From contig NZ_JAFAGS010000081.1 of assembly GCF_019237635.1 (NCBI RefSeq), forward strand, positions 56,889 through 120,888: a stretch of 64,000 nucleotides of DNA. The letters run 5' to 3'. The stretch's first letter is position 1; each line of letters starts with the position of its first letter. A program made the translations under genes and the position numbers. The notes below the pieces were generated by a model. That model did no database searches. It saw nothing but the letters and a program-made list of their open reading frames with translations, and was not told where the DNA came from. The DNA comes from Pluralibacter sp. (GTDB lineage: Bacteria; Pseudomonadota; Gammaproteobacteria; Enterobacterales; Enterobacteriaceae). Shown here piece after piece: positions 30,754 through 39,160 of the stretch.

Positions 30754-32264
30754 CTCGCCTCAGCGGTCGGTTTACGCTGGCGCTTGCGCAGGAGTCGCAG
30801 GACCGGCGGGACGACAATCACCGCGATCGCCATGACCAACAGCGTCTTCGCCACACCGCTTCCCCACAGAATATTCATGCTGCCGTTGCTGATGGACAGG
30901 GCGCGGCGCAGGTTTTGCTCCAGCATCTCTCCCAGCACGAAGCCGAGGATCAGCGGCGACATCGGGAAGTGCATTTTGCGTAAAATGTAGCCTAACACGC
31001 CCAGCGCCACCATCAGAACCAGGTCAAAGGTGGTGCTGTGTACCGCATAAACACCCACTGCGGAGACCGCGGCAATCGCCGGTACCAGGAACCACAACGG
31101 GATGCTCAGCATACGGGTGAACAGGCCAATCAGCGGAATGTTCATGATAAGCAGCATGACGTTGGCGATAAGCAACGCCGCAATCAGCCCCCAGACGATA
31201 TCCGGCTGTTCGGTGAACATCGCCGGGCCTGGCGTGATGTTGTACAGCGTCAGCGCGCCCATCATCACCGCCGTGGTGCCGGAGCCCGGTACGCCCAGGG
31301 TCAGCATCGGGATAAACGAGCCGCAGGCTGAGGCGTTGTTCGCCGCCTCCGGCGCCGCCACGCCGCGAATATCCCCTTTCCCGAAGCTGTCGCTGTTGCC
31401 GCTGATCTTCTTCTCGGTCATGTAGGTGATAGCGCTGGCGATGGTCGCGCCCGCGCCCGGCAGAACGCCGACGAAAAAGCCGATCACTGAGGAGCGCAGC
31501 GTGGCGCCTGCGCACTGCACCGCTTCTTTGCCGTTAAACAGCATACGTCCGGTTTTACGCACCAGCGTTTGCCCGCTGCTGGTGCTTTCCAGCATCAGCA
31601 GGATCTCGGAAACTGAGAACAGGCCAATCACCACCACGATAAACTGTACGCCGTCGGACAAATGGACGCTGTCGAAGGTAAAACGGTATACCCCGGTGTT
31701 GGCATCAACGCCTACCGTCGCCAGGCCCAGTCCGATCAACGCCGCCAGAAACGACTTCAGCGGATTTTGCGCCATCATGCTGCCGAGGCAGGCAATGGCA
31801 AACACCATCAGGGCGAAATACTCTGCCGGGCCAAACGCCAGCGACCATTGCGCCAGCATCGGCGCGAAGAGAATGATGCCGAAAATGGCGATCATTGAGC
31901 CGAAAAAAGAGCTGACGGCGGAGATAGACAGCGCCACGCCGCCGCGCCCTTGTTGCGCCATCGGGTAACCGTCGAGGGCGGTCATGATCGCCGCCGCATC
32001 GCCAGGTACGTTTAACAGGATGGAGGAGATACGACCGCCGTACTCGCAGCCGATATACACTGTCGCCAGCAGGATCAGCGCGGATTCTGCTGGCAGGTGC
32101 AGGGCAAAGGCCAGCGGCAGTAAAATCGCCACGCCGTTGATCGGGCCGAGGCCCGGCAGCAGCCCAACGATGGTGCCGACGAAGCAGCCAATCAGCGCAA
32201 TAACCAGGTTTTCCGGGGTCATCGCCACGGCAAACCCTTGCGAGAGATAAATCCAGGTATCCAT
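30750..32264 (-). CDS. tctA: Tripartite tricarboxylate transporter large membrane subunit TctA
   Basis: The large inner-membrane component of the TctABC system, which imports citrate-type tricarboxylates using the periplasmic protein TctC. The protein is 504 residues, the same length as recalled Salmonella TctA, with about ten to twelve hydrophobic helices. The family-defining glycine/proline motifs are visible: GLLPGLGPINGVAILLPL near the N-terminus and GVLPGAGATIASAITYMTEKK mid-protein. ATG 32264 (MDTWIYLSQG) has GGAG ahead of it; eight in-frame upstream codons were left out. Eleven bases separate it from tctB. The stop overlaps that of menE. Confidence 0.95.
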   Translation of the reverse strand: MDTWIYLSQGFAVAMTPENLVIALIGCFVGTIVGLLPGLGPINGVAILLPLAFALHLPAESALILLATVYIGCEYGGRISSILLNVPGDAAAIMTALDGYPMAQQGRGGVALSISAVSSFFGSMIAIFGIILFAPMLAQWSLAFGPAEYFALMVFAIACLGSMMAQNPLKSFLAALIGLGLATVGVDANTGVYRFTFDSVHLSDGVQFIVVVIGLFSVSEILLMLESTSSGQTLVRKTGRMLFNGKEAVQCAGATLRSSVIGFFVGVLPGAGATIASAITYMTEKKISGNSDSFGKGDIRGVAAPEAANNASACGSFIPMLTLGVPGSGTTAVMMGALTLYNITPGPAMFTEQPDIVWGLIAALLIANVMLLIMNIPLIGLFTRMLSIPLWFLVPAIAAVSAVGVYAVHSTTFDLVLMVALGVLGYILRKMHFPMSPLILGFVLGEMLEQNLRRALSISNGSMNILWGSGVAKTLLVMAIAVIVVPPVLRLLRKRQRKPTAEAS

Positions 32265-32275
32265 GTGAATCTCCG

Positions 32276-32707
32276 TTAGTTCAGCCATGCGCCGAGAGGC
32301 AGGGTGACGTCAAGCAGGCGATCGAAGGCGTACCACAGCAAAATGCCCATGGCCGCGCCGGACATACCGGCGGCGGGGATCGTGGCGCCAAACAGCGTGC
32401 CGATGATGGCGGTGAGGATGGCGGTCGCTAGCGGGAAGCCGAGCCACTCGAATCCCCAGGCGTACATCAACAGCACGATAACCATCACCAGCAAACGCTG
32501 CAGCACGCGGCGATGCGGCCACTGCACCACATCGGGTTTACGCAGCAGCAGCGCCACGGAACAAAACAGCATCAGACCCAGGATCCCCACCGGAAACGGG
32601 CGGGGGCCGACGGGTTCATAGCTGTATTCGCTGTGAATTTGCCAGGCGACCATCAGGCCGCCAATGCACAGCAACAGCCAGATTCCGGCAAAAATGCGAT
32701 CGCTCAT
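32276..32707 (-). CDS. tctB: Tripartite tricarboxylate transporter small membrane subunit TctB
   Basis: The small, fast-evolving inner-membrane subunit of TctABC. The protein is 143 residues with four to five predicted helices. The start is MSDRIFAGIW. The conserved GPRPFPVGILGLM stretch follows the first helix, and the C-terminus is WYAFDRLLDVTLPLGAWLN. The chosen ATG at 32707 matches recalled Salmonella TctB; six upstream in-frame codons were excluded. It sits 14 bases after tctC and 11 bases before tctA in a tctCBA operon. Confidence 0.94.
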   Translation of the reverse strand: MSDRIFAGIWLLLCIGGLMVAWQIHSEYSYEPVGPRPFPVGILGLMLFCSVALLLRKPDVVQWPHRRVLQRLLVMVIVLLMYAWGFEWLGFPLATAILTAIIGTLFGATIPAAGMSGAAMGILLWYAFDRLLDVTLPLGAWLN

Positions 32708-32721
32708 GTTGGTCTCCGGAA

Positions 32722-33702
32722 TCACTTCGCCAGACCGAAGCTTTTGGCCTGCTCGCGATAGTCGGTTACCTGCTTCTTGACGTATTCATCAAGGGCCTTA
32801 CCGTTCATGTTGAATTCAAACAGACCGCGAAGCTCGCGCTGTTTCTTGAACTCGTCGGTCTGCTGGAGCTTCTGGAAAGTCTCCACCCACCAGTTGTACT
32901 CGTCGTCGCTGACTTTCGGGCCGACGTAGAAGCCGCGAATAATCGGCCATACCAGGTCGTAGCCCTGTTCTTTGGCGGTCGGCACGTTGGCTAACTGGCC
33001 CGGCAGGCGGTTTTCGGCAAACACCGCCAGGACGCGGATTTTGTCACCCTGTAGGTAGGGCACCATTTCGCTGAGGTCGCCGGATACCGCCTGTACGTGA
33101 TTACCCATCAGCGCCGTGACCGGCTCTCCGCCGCCCTCGAAAGCGACATAGCGCATCTTGTGCGGATCGACGTTTGCCTGCTGCGCCAGTTTGGCCGCTT
33201 TCATCCAGTCCTGGCTGCCGATAGAGGCGCCTGCGCCAATCACCACGCTGTTCGGATCTTTTTCCATGGCGGTCAGCAGGTCCTTCAGCGATTTCCACGG
33301 CGAGTCCGCGCGTACCGCAATCATGCCGTAGTCGGTGCCCACGCTTGCCAGCCAGCGCACGTCATCAACGCCATAACGGCCAAATTTACCCTGCGACAGG
33401 TTCAGCAGCGAGCCGCCGGAGAAAGCCACAACGGTGCCTGCTTCCGCCGGACGCTGAGCGACGATGGCGTTATAAGCAACCGCGCCTACGCCGCCGGGCA
33501 TATAGGTCACGCGCATCGGTTTCTCGATAGCGCCGGTTTCCTGTAGGCTGACCTGAATCAGCTTACAGGTGAGATCAAAACCACCGCCGGGTTTTGCGGG
33601 GGCGATACATTCGGTACGGCCCGGCGCCTCTGTGGCGAAGGCGGAGACGTTGCTTATCAGTAATGCGCTAGCGATGAATGTTTGCAGGAGCGGTTTTTTC
33701 AT
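32722..33702 (-). CDS. tctC: Periplasmic tricarboxylate-binding protein TctC
   Basis: The extracytoplasmic solute receptor of the tripartite tricarboxylate transporter, a member of the Bug receptor family; in Salmonella it binds citrate and related acids. The protein is 326 residues. Residues 1-23 form a Sec signal peptide (KK start, hydrophobic core, cleavage after SAFA). Ligand-loop motifs APAKPGGGFD and MPGGVGAVAYN are present. First gene of tctCBA, transcribed away from tctDE across a 153-base control region. Confidence 0.95.
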   Translation of the reverse strand: MKKPLLQTFIASALLISNVSAFATEAPGRTECIAPAKPGGGFDLTCKLIQVSLQETGAIEKPMRVTYMPGGVGAVAYNAIVAQRPAEAGTVVAFSGGSLLNLSQGKFGRYGVDDVRWLASVGTDYGMIAVRADSPWKSLKDLLTAMEKDPNSVVIGAGASIGSQDWMKAAKLAQQANVDPHKMRYVAFEGGGEPVTALMGNHVQAVSGDLSEMVPYLQGDKIRVLAVFAENRLPGQLANVPTAKEQGYDLVWPIIRGFYVGPKVSDDEYNWWVETFQKLQQTDEFKKQRELRGLFEFNMNGKALDEYVKKQVTDYREQAKSFGLAK

Positions 33703-33855
33703 TATCAGTCCTCACGCCACGATGACGTTGTTTATCAGGTTCAACGGTTTTTTTGTGATTCTGTGAAGCGCCATGTAGCGGTTCAGTTGCGTGATTGTTA
33801 AAACAATAACCTTTCAATTCCCTTTCACTGCGGCAGAAACTTTACAGGATGTGAT
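33703..33855. promoter_or_regulatory. Divergent tctCBA / tctDE control region
   Basis: This 153-base gap must hold both promoters. A perfect palindrome ATTGTT-AA-AACAAT lies at 33794-33807. A direct repeat CTTTCA occurs at 33811-33816 and 33822-33827, spaced 11 bases start to start, the spacing usual for OmpR-type response regulators. These are candidate TctD or promoter elements (inference). Confidence 0.5.
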
Positions 33856-34530
33856 ATGCGTCTCTTATTAGCGGAAGATAACCGTGAGCTGGCTCACTGG
33901 CTGGAAAAAGCCCTTGTGCAGGGCGGTTTTGCCGTAGATGCCGTCAGCGACGGGCGAGCGGCGGATCACCTGCTGCAAAGCGAAAAATATGCGCTGGCGG
34001 TACTGGATATCGGCATGCCGGGGCTCGACGGCCTGGAAGTGGTGCAGCGCCTGCGCAGGCGCGGGCAGACGCTGCCCGTCCTGTTGTTGACCGCCCGCAG
34101 CGCCGTGGCCGACCGGGTGGTCGGCCTGAACGCGGGCGCTGATGACTATTTACCCAAACCGTTCGAACTCGAAGAGCTCGACGCCAGGCTTCGCGCGCTG
34201 TTGCGTCGCGCCGAAGGGCAGGTGCAGGAGACACAACAACTGGGCGACTTAGCCTTTCACGATGAAGGCTATTTCTTACTGCAGGGGAAAAACCTGGCGC
34301 TTACGCCGCGCGAGCATGCGCTCCTGACGGTGCTGATGTACCGGCGTTTGCGCCCGGTGTCTCGCCAGCAGCTGTTTGAACAGGTATTCAGTCTCAACGA
34401 TGACGTGAGTCCGGAAAGTATCGAGCTTTATATCCACCGTTTACGCAAAAAGCTACAGGACAGCAACGTACGCATCACCACGCTGCGTGGGCTAGGCTAC
34501 GTGCTGGAACGCAGTGATGAAATGGCGTAA
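33856..34530 (+). CDS. tctD: Response regulator TctD
   Basis: An OmpR/PhoB-type transcription factor that, with TctE, controls tricarboxylate uptake. The protein is 224 residues. The receiver domain (1-118) has the acidic pair in LAEDNR, the phosphate acceptor D51 (VLDIGMPG), T79 and K101 (LPKPF). The C-terminal winged-helix domain (about 128-220) ends with the SPESIELYIHRLRKKL and TLRGLGYVLE motifs. ATG 33856 is preceded by CAGGATGTG. It overlaps tctE by 14 bases. Confidence 0.94.
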   Translation: MRLLLAEDNRELAHWLEKALVQGGFAVDAVSDGRAADHLLQSEKYALAVLDIGMPGLDGLEVVQRLRRRGQTLPVLLLTARSAVADRVVGLNAGADDYLPKPFELEELDARLRALLRRAEGQVQETQQLGDLAFHDEGYFLLQGKNLALTPREHALLTVLMYRRLRPVSRQQLFEQVFSLNDDVSPESIELYIHRLRKKLQDSNVRITTLRGLGYVLERSDEMA

Positions 34531-35923
34531 ACCGCAGTCGTTGTTCGCTCAACTGCTGCTCTACCTCGGGCTGCCGCTGATGCTGCTGTGGGGATTGTCA
34601 TCCTTTAGCAGTTATGTCAGCGCGCTACAGGCGGCGACCCAGGCTTACGATCGCACGCTGCTCTCATCAGCCAGAACGATTTCCGAACGCTTTGAAGTCC
34701 GTGAAGGCAGGCTTGAGGTCAACGTGCCGTGGGTGGTGCTGGACAGCTTTGAACTCAACATGAACGATCGCCTGTACTACAAAGTGGTCGACCCGACCGG
34801 CGCTGTTATCTCCGGTTATGATGATTTGCCCGCCATGCCGCCTTCCACCTCACCAACCAAACTCTATCCGGCGCTGGCCTGGTTTTACCATACCCAGTTT
34901 CGCGGCGAAGCCATCCGCGTGGCGCGCCTGCTGCAGCCAATCAACGAAGGCGGTATTAGCGGCATGGCCGAAATTTATGTCGCGGAAACCCTGCAGTCGC
35001 GACGCTACCTGGCGCGCCAGCTGTTGCTGTCGTCGGTGTTTACCCAGGGCTTTCTGGTGCTGTTTACCCTCGTGCTGGCGGCATGGCTTCTGCGACGGGT
35101 GCTGCGGCCGATGCGACAGCTTTCCGGCATCATGGTGCGCCGCGAGCCGGGCGTGCTGACGCCCCTCCCCGAACTGCTGCCGTGGTCGGAAACACGGCTG
35201 CTGATTGTGGCATTTAACCGCTATATCGACCGTCTTCGGCAGTTGATTTCGCGTCAGGAGCGCTTTAGCGCCGATGCTTCGCACCAGCTGAAAACACCGC
35301 TGGCGATCCTCAAAACGCAGGCGTCGGTGGCGCTGACCAGCGCTCAACCGCAGGCATGGCGGGAGAGTCTGGAGGCAATGAGTCACACCCTCGATAACAC
35401 TATCCAGTTGACTGAACGTTTGCTGCAGCTCTCTGCGGTAAAGCGTAAGGAGCAAGGGGAGCGCCAGTTCACGCCGGTGGACCTGCTCGATGTCGTCCAG
35501 CAGAGCTGTTTCTCCCGTCTGACGCAGGCCAGAAGCAAACATATTGACCTGGGTTATGAAGGGGAGCAGGCGAGCGTGTGGGTGGCGGGTGATGCCCTGC
35601 TGCTGAGCGAACTGTGCGCCAATTTGCTCGATAACGCGCTGAAATATACGCCGTCCCACGGTACGGTGACGGTCAGCCTGCGGCGAGAGAGGGATGCTGT
35701 GTTGCTGGAGGTGGAGGACAGTGGGCCGGGAATCGATGAGGCGTTGACGAGCCAGGCGTTGCAGCCTTTCCAGCGGCTGGACAATGCGGGCAATGTCGCA
35801 GGCGCGGGTATTGGTCTCGCGCTGGTCAATGATATTGCGCGTCTGCACCGTACCCACCCGCAGCTGACGCGCAGCCAGAATCTGGGCGGCTTACGGGTCA
35901 GCGTCCGGTTTCTGGTTGTGTAA
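34517..35923 (+). CDS. tctE: Sensor histidine kinase TctE
   Basis: An inner-membrane sensor kinase, partner of TctD. The protein is 468 residues from ATG 34517; a GTG codon immediately before it is an equally possible start. Membrane helix 1 is at about 10-31, a periplasmic sensor part at 32-167, and helix 2 at about 168-190. The phospho-acceptor is H256 (ASHQLKTPLA). ATP-binding motifs follow: the N box LLDNALKYTPSHG and G boxes DSGPGID and GAGIGLAL. The start lies inside tctD, which supports coupled translation. The tct genes end here. Confidence 0.93.
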   Translation: MKWRKPQSLFAQLLLYLGLPLMLLWGLSSFSSYVSALQAATQAYDRTLLSSARTISERFEVREGRLEVNVPWVVLDSFELNMNDRLYYKVVDPTGAVISGYDDLPAMPPSTSPTKLYPALAWFYHTQFRGEAIRVARLLQPINEGGISGMAEIYVAETLQSRRYLARQLLLSSVFTQGFLVLFTLVLAAWLLRRVLRPMRQLSGIMVRREPGVLTPLPELLPWSETRLLIVAFNRYIDRLRQLISRQERFSADASHQLKTPLAILKTQASVALTSAQPQAWRESLEAMSHTLDNTIQLTERLLQLSAVKRKEQGERQFTPVDLLDVVQQSCFSRLTQARSKHIDLGYEGEQASVWVAGDALLLSELCANLLDNALKYTPSHGTVTVSLRRERDAVLLEVEDSGPGIDEALTSQALQPFQRLDNAGNVAGAGIGLALVNDIARLHRTHPQLTRSQNLGGLRVSVRFLVV

Positions 35924-36146
35924 AATTCAGGTATTTATTTATATCAGCAATATATAACCGATAAATTACAACAATTACCCACATCCATGACTGTAAATAT
36001 TCAATGAATCATGGCGTTGCCGCGTAGCAACTGGTTACAATCCTGTATCTGAATGTCGCAATTGAGCATTGATTCCGCGAGAGACGGCAGTACAATTTCG
36101 CCGTTTTGGGTCTTTTATTAATTTGTGTTTGCTGGAACGTTAAAAA

Positions 36147-36689
36147 ATGAAAAAAAGTGTATTGATAGGTTTGTCCGGGCTGATGTTGGTATCGGCTGCG
36201 GCAAACGCGATAAGCGTCAGCGGTCAGGCGGGTGAGCATTACACCAACCTGGGTGTCGGTTTTGGCACGGAGAGCACGGGTCTTGCGCTCAGCGGTAACT
36301 GGACGCACAGCGACAACGATGGCGATGTCGCCGGTCTGGGTCTTGGCCTTAACATCCCGCTGGGTCCGTTCATTGCCACCGTCGGCGGTAAAGGTGTTTA
36401 CACCGATCCGAAAAACGGCGACAGCGGTTATGCGGCGGCGGTGGGCGGCGGTTTGCAGTGGAAAATCGGCGACAGCTTCCGTCTGTTCGGCGAGTACTAC
36501 TACTCTCCGGATTCGCTCTCCAGCGGCATCGAGAGCTATGAAGAAGCGAATGCTGGCGGTAGCTGGACCATTATGCGCCCGATTAGCATCGAAGCCGGTT
36601 ATCGTTACCTGAACCTGGCAGGTAAAGATGGCAACCGTGATAACACAATCGCAGACGGCCCGTACGTCGGCGTTTCCGCCAGCTTCTGA
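36147..36689 (+). CDS. yfaZ: YfaZ-family outer-membrane protein
   Basis: A small predicted outer-membrane beta-barrel of unknown function, 180 residues as in E. coli. A Sec signal peptide covers residues 1-21 (KKS start, cleavage after AANA). The mature part alternates glycine and aromatic residues typical of barrel strands and ends in VGVSASF, with the terminal phenylalanine that the BAM complex recognises. The 223 bases upstream after tctE are AT-rich with no gene. A hairpin follows the stop. Confidence 0.92.
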   Translation: MKKSVLIGLSGLMLVSAAANAISVSGQAGEHYTNLGVGFGTESTGLALSGNWTHSDNDGDVAGLGLGLNIPLGPFIATVGGKGVYTDPKNGDSGYAAAVGGGLQWKIGDSFRLFGEYYYSPDSLSSGIESYEEANAGGSWTIMRPISIEAGYRYLNLAGKDGNRDNTIADGPYVGVSASF

Positions 36690-36696
36690 GTCCCCC

Positions 36697-36717
36697 GGCG
36701 CGACGTCCTGTCGCGCC
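36697..36717 (+). terminator. Hairpin after yfaZ
   Basis: GGCGCGAC and GTCGCGCC pair around a 5-base loop eight bases after the yfaZ stop. It is followed by AGCTTATTCTT, so it is a terminator without a clean T-run. Confidence 0.6.
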
Positions 36718-36778
36718 AGCTTATTCTTACCCCGCCACATGCGTTATAGTACATCGTCCTCTTAGGCTGGAGAAAACG

Positions 36779-37978
36779 ATGATAAACGTGGAGATGCTGT
36801 CCACTGGCGATGAAGTTCTGCACGGGCAAATTATTGATACCAATGCCGCGTGGCTTGCCGATTTCTTTTTTAATCAGGGATTGCCGTTATCCCGGCGCAA
36901 CACCGTCGGCGATAATCTTGATGATTTAGTGGCTGTTCTGCGTGAGCGCAGCCAGCATGCCGACGTGCTTATCGTTAACGGCGGGCTGGGGCCAACCAGC
37001 GACGATCTCAGCGCGCTGGCGGCAGCGACCGCGAAAGGGGAAGCGCTGGTGCTGCATGAGCCGTGGCTCGCGCAAATGGAGCGCTTCTTCAGTGAACGCG
37101 GACGGGTGATGGCGCCGAGCAATCGCAAACAGGCCGAAATTCCCGCCAGCGCGGAGTTTATCGATAACCCGGTGGGCACCGCCTGCGGGTTCGCCGTACA
37201 GCTCAACCGCTGCCTGATATTTTTCACCCCCGGCGTGCCGTCCGAGTTCAAAGTGATGGTGGAGCAGCAGATTCTGCCGCGCCTGCGCGCGCGCTTTACC
37301 CTGCCGGAGCCGCCGCTGTGCCTGCGGTTGACCACGTTTGGACGTTCGGAAAGCGATCTGGCGCAGAGCCTGGATCACCTGACGTTACCGCCGGGCGTGA
37401 CCATGGGCTACCGCTCCTCAATGCCGATTATTGAGCTGAAGCTGACCGGTCCTGCGTCTGAGGGCGAGGCGATGCGCACCCTGTGGCCGGACGTGCAGCG
37501 CGTAGCGGGCGAAAGCCTGATTTTTGAGGGGACTCAGGGATTACCGGCGCAGTTGGCGGTCGCACTCAAGGAGAGAAAGCTCGGCCTGACGCTCAGCGAG
37601 CAGTTTACCGCCGGGCTGATTGCGTTGCAGCTGTCGCGGGCGGGCGCACCGCTGCTGGCAAGCGAAGTGGTGCCTTCCCAGGAGGAGACGCTGGCGCAGA
37701 CGGCCCACTGGACCGCCGAGCGGCGGGGTAAGCATTTCGCCGGGCTGGCGCTGGCGGTCAGCGGGCTTGAGGACGAACATCTGAACGTCGCGTTGTCCAC
37801 CCCGCAAGGCACCTACGCCCTGCGGGTGAAGTTCAACGCCACCCGCCACAGTCTCCAGGTTCGTCAGGAAGTCTGTGCAATGATGGCGCTGAATATTCTG
37901 CGCCGCTGGCTGGCCGGTAAACCGGTCGCCAGCGAGCATGGCTGGATTAACGTCGTCGACAGCTTACGCTTCGACTAA
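36779..37978 (+). CDS. yfaY: CinA-like protein YfaY
   Basis: A CinA-family protein of 399 residues (400 in E. coli). The N-terminal half has the MoCF/MogA-like fold (MLSTGDEVLHGQIIDTNAAWLA, NGGLGPTSDDL, FFTPGVPSEFKVM). The C-terminal half resembles the NMN-deamidase (PncC) domain. In E. coli YfaY the deamidase activity is reported absent, with PncC doing that job, so the role is unsettled (family knowledge). GGAG lies 9 bases before ATG 36779. Its 3' end overlaps the convergent glpC end by 15 bases. Confidence 0.93.
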   Translation: MINVEMLSTGDEVLHGQIIDTNAAWLADFFFNQGLPLSRRNTVGDNLDDLVAVLRERSQHADVLIVNGGLGPTSDDLSALAAATAKGEALVLHEPWLAQMERFFSERGRVMAPSNRKQAEIPASAEFIDNPVGTACGFAVQLNRCLIFFTPGVPSEFKVMVEQQILPRLRARFTLPEPPLCLRLTTFGRSESDLAQSLDHLTLPPGVTMGYRSSMPIIELKLTGPASEGEAMRTLWPDVQRVAGESLIFEGTQGLPAQLAVALKERKLGLTLSEQFTAGLIALQLSRAGAPLLASEVVPSQEETLAQTAHWTAERRGKHFAGLALAVSGLEDEHLNVALSTPQGTYALRVKFNATRHSLQVRQEVCAMMALNILRRWLAGKPVASEHGWINVVDSLRFD

Positions 37979-39160
37979 CGCCCGGGAGAGCAGGGTAATG
38001 GGATGTTCACAGCGAAGGCTTGTGGACATCTCAATCTGCCACTTGCAGGTTTCGCAGTCGGTAATCACCATATCGGCGCCACTTTCTTCAATCTGGCGGA
38101 ACAGCGGCGCGCCGATGGCCTGAGAGGTGGGGTAGTTTTCGGATTTAAAGCCGTAGGTGCCTGCGATTCCGCAGCACTGCGAATCCAGTACGATAACCTC
38201 CAGCTCGGGGATTTTGCGCAGCAACTCCAGCGTGTAAATCGCCCAGCCCATTTTTTCCATATGGCAGGGGGTGTGATACACCACCTTCATCGGCATCCGG
38301 CGCAGCGGCAGCGTTTGCCCGGCGTCGAGCTGCCGCCATAACCAGCGGGTGACAAGCTCAATATTTTCGCGCAGCCCGGTGTTATCGACATCCAGTAGAT
38401 GCGGATATTCATCGCGCAACGTAAAGGTGCAGGTTGACGATGTGGCAATCACCGGCAGTTTTTTCTCCTCCACAGCGGTGCGGATCGCGGCGGTGTTGCT
38501 CTGCGCCTGCTTACGGGCTTTGTCGATAAAACCGTTGGCGATCAGCGGTACGCCGCAGCATTTCTCTTTTTCCAGCAACTGTACGCCGATACCCATTGCG
38601 TTCAGTACGCGAATCAGGTCTTTACCCAACTGCGGATTATTGTAATTCACATAGCAGCCGTGGAAAAACGCCACCTGCTGCGGGAACTGCGCCTGCTGCG
38701 CAGCCACGCTGCGATACCAGCGGCGGAAAGTCCCAAAACCGTATTTCGGCAGCGTGCGGCGGTGGTCGATTTTCAACGCAAAATCCAGCAGCTGGCGCAC
38801 CGGCTTCAGCGCCGTTGTGGCGTTGATTACCGGCGCGAAGGGGGTGGACAACGTGCCCATCAGGTCGGTGTGGCTGAGGATGGCGTCGCGCAGGGTGGGC
38901 GTCGCGGTACTGTAGTTTGCTCGCGCGCGCTGGATGATATCGCCAATCTTCACATCAGACGGGCAGGCAACCTCGCAGCGCTTGCAGTTGATGCAGTATT
39001 TCAGCGCCTCGTCGTACAGCGCGCCGTCTTTCAGACGCAGACGCTCGCCGTCGGGACCAGCTTGCTTGGGGCCGGGGTAGCGCGGGTTAACCCGGCTCAC
39101 CGGGCAGGCGGTGGTGCATACGGTACATTTGATGCAGCTTTCAAAACGGGTATCGCTCAT
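37964..39160 (-). CDS. glpC: Anaerobic glycerol-3-phosphate dehydrogenase subunit C
   Basis: The iron-sulfur membrane-anchor subunit of GlpABC, which passes electrons from glycerol-3-phosphate to menaquinone when oxygen is absent. The protein is 398 residues (396 in E. coli). Two ferredoxin motifs are seen at C9-C12-C15-C19 and C56-C59-C62-C66. Two CCG domains follow, with motifs EKCCGVPL and SQCCGIAG. ATG 39160 is chosen over an upstream ORF extension of 25 codons; it overlaps the glpB stop in TGATG. Last gene of glpABC. Confidence 0.95.
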   Translation of the reverse strand: MSDTRFESCIKCTVCTTACPVSRVNPRYPGPKQAGPDGERLRLKDGALYDEALKYCINCKRCEVACPSDVKIGDIIQRARANYSTATPTLRDAILSHTDLMGTLSTPFAPVINATTALKPVRQLLDFALKIDHRRTLPKYGFGTFRRWYRSVAAQQAQFPQQVAFFHGCYVNYNNPQLGKDLIRVLNAMGIGVQLLEKEKCCGVPLIANGFIDKARKQAQSNTAAIRTAVEEKKLPVIATSSTCTFTLRDEYPHLLDVDNTGLRENIELVTRWLWRQLDAGQTLPLRRMPMKVVYHTPCHMEKMGWAIYTLELLRKIPELEVIVLDSQCCGIAGTYGFKSENYPTSQAIGAPLFRQIEESGADMVITDCETCKWQIEMSTSLRCEHPITLLSRALVEA

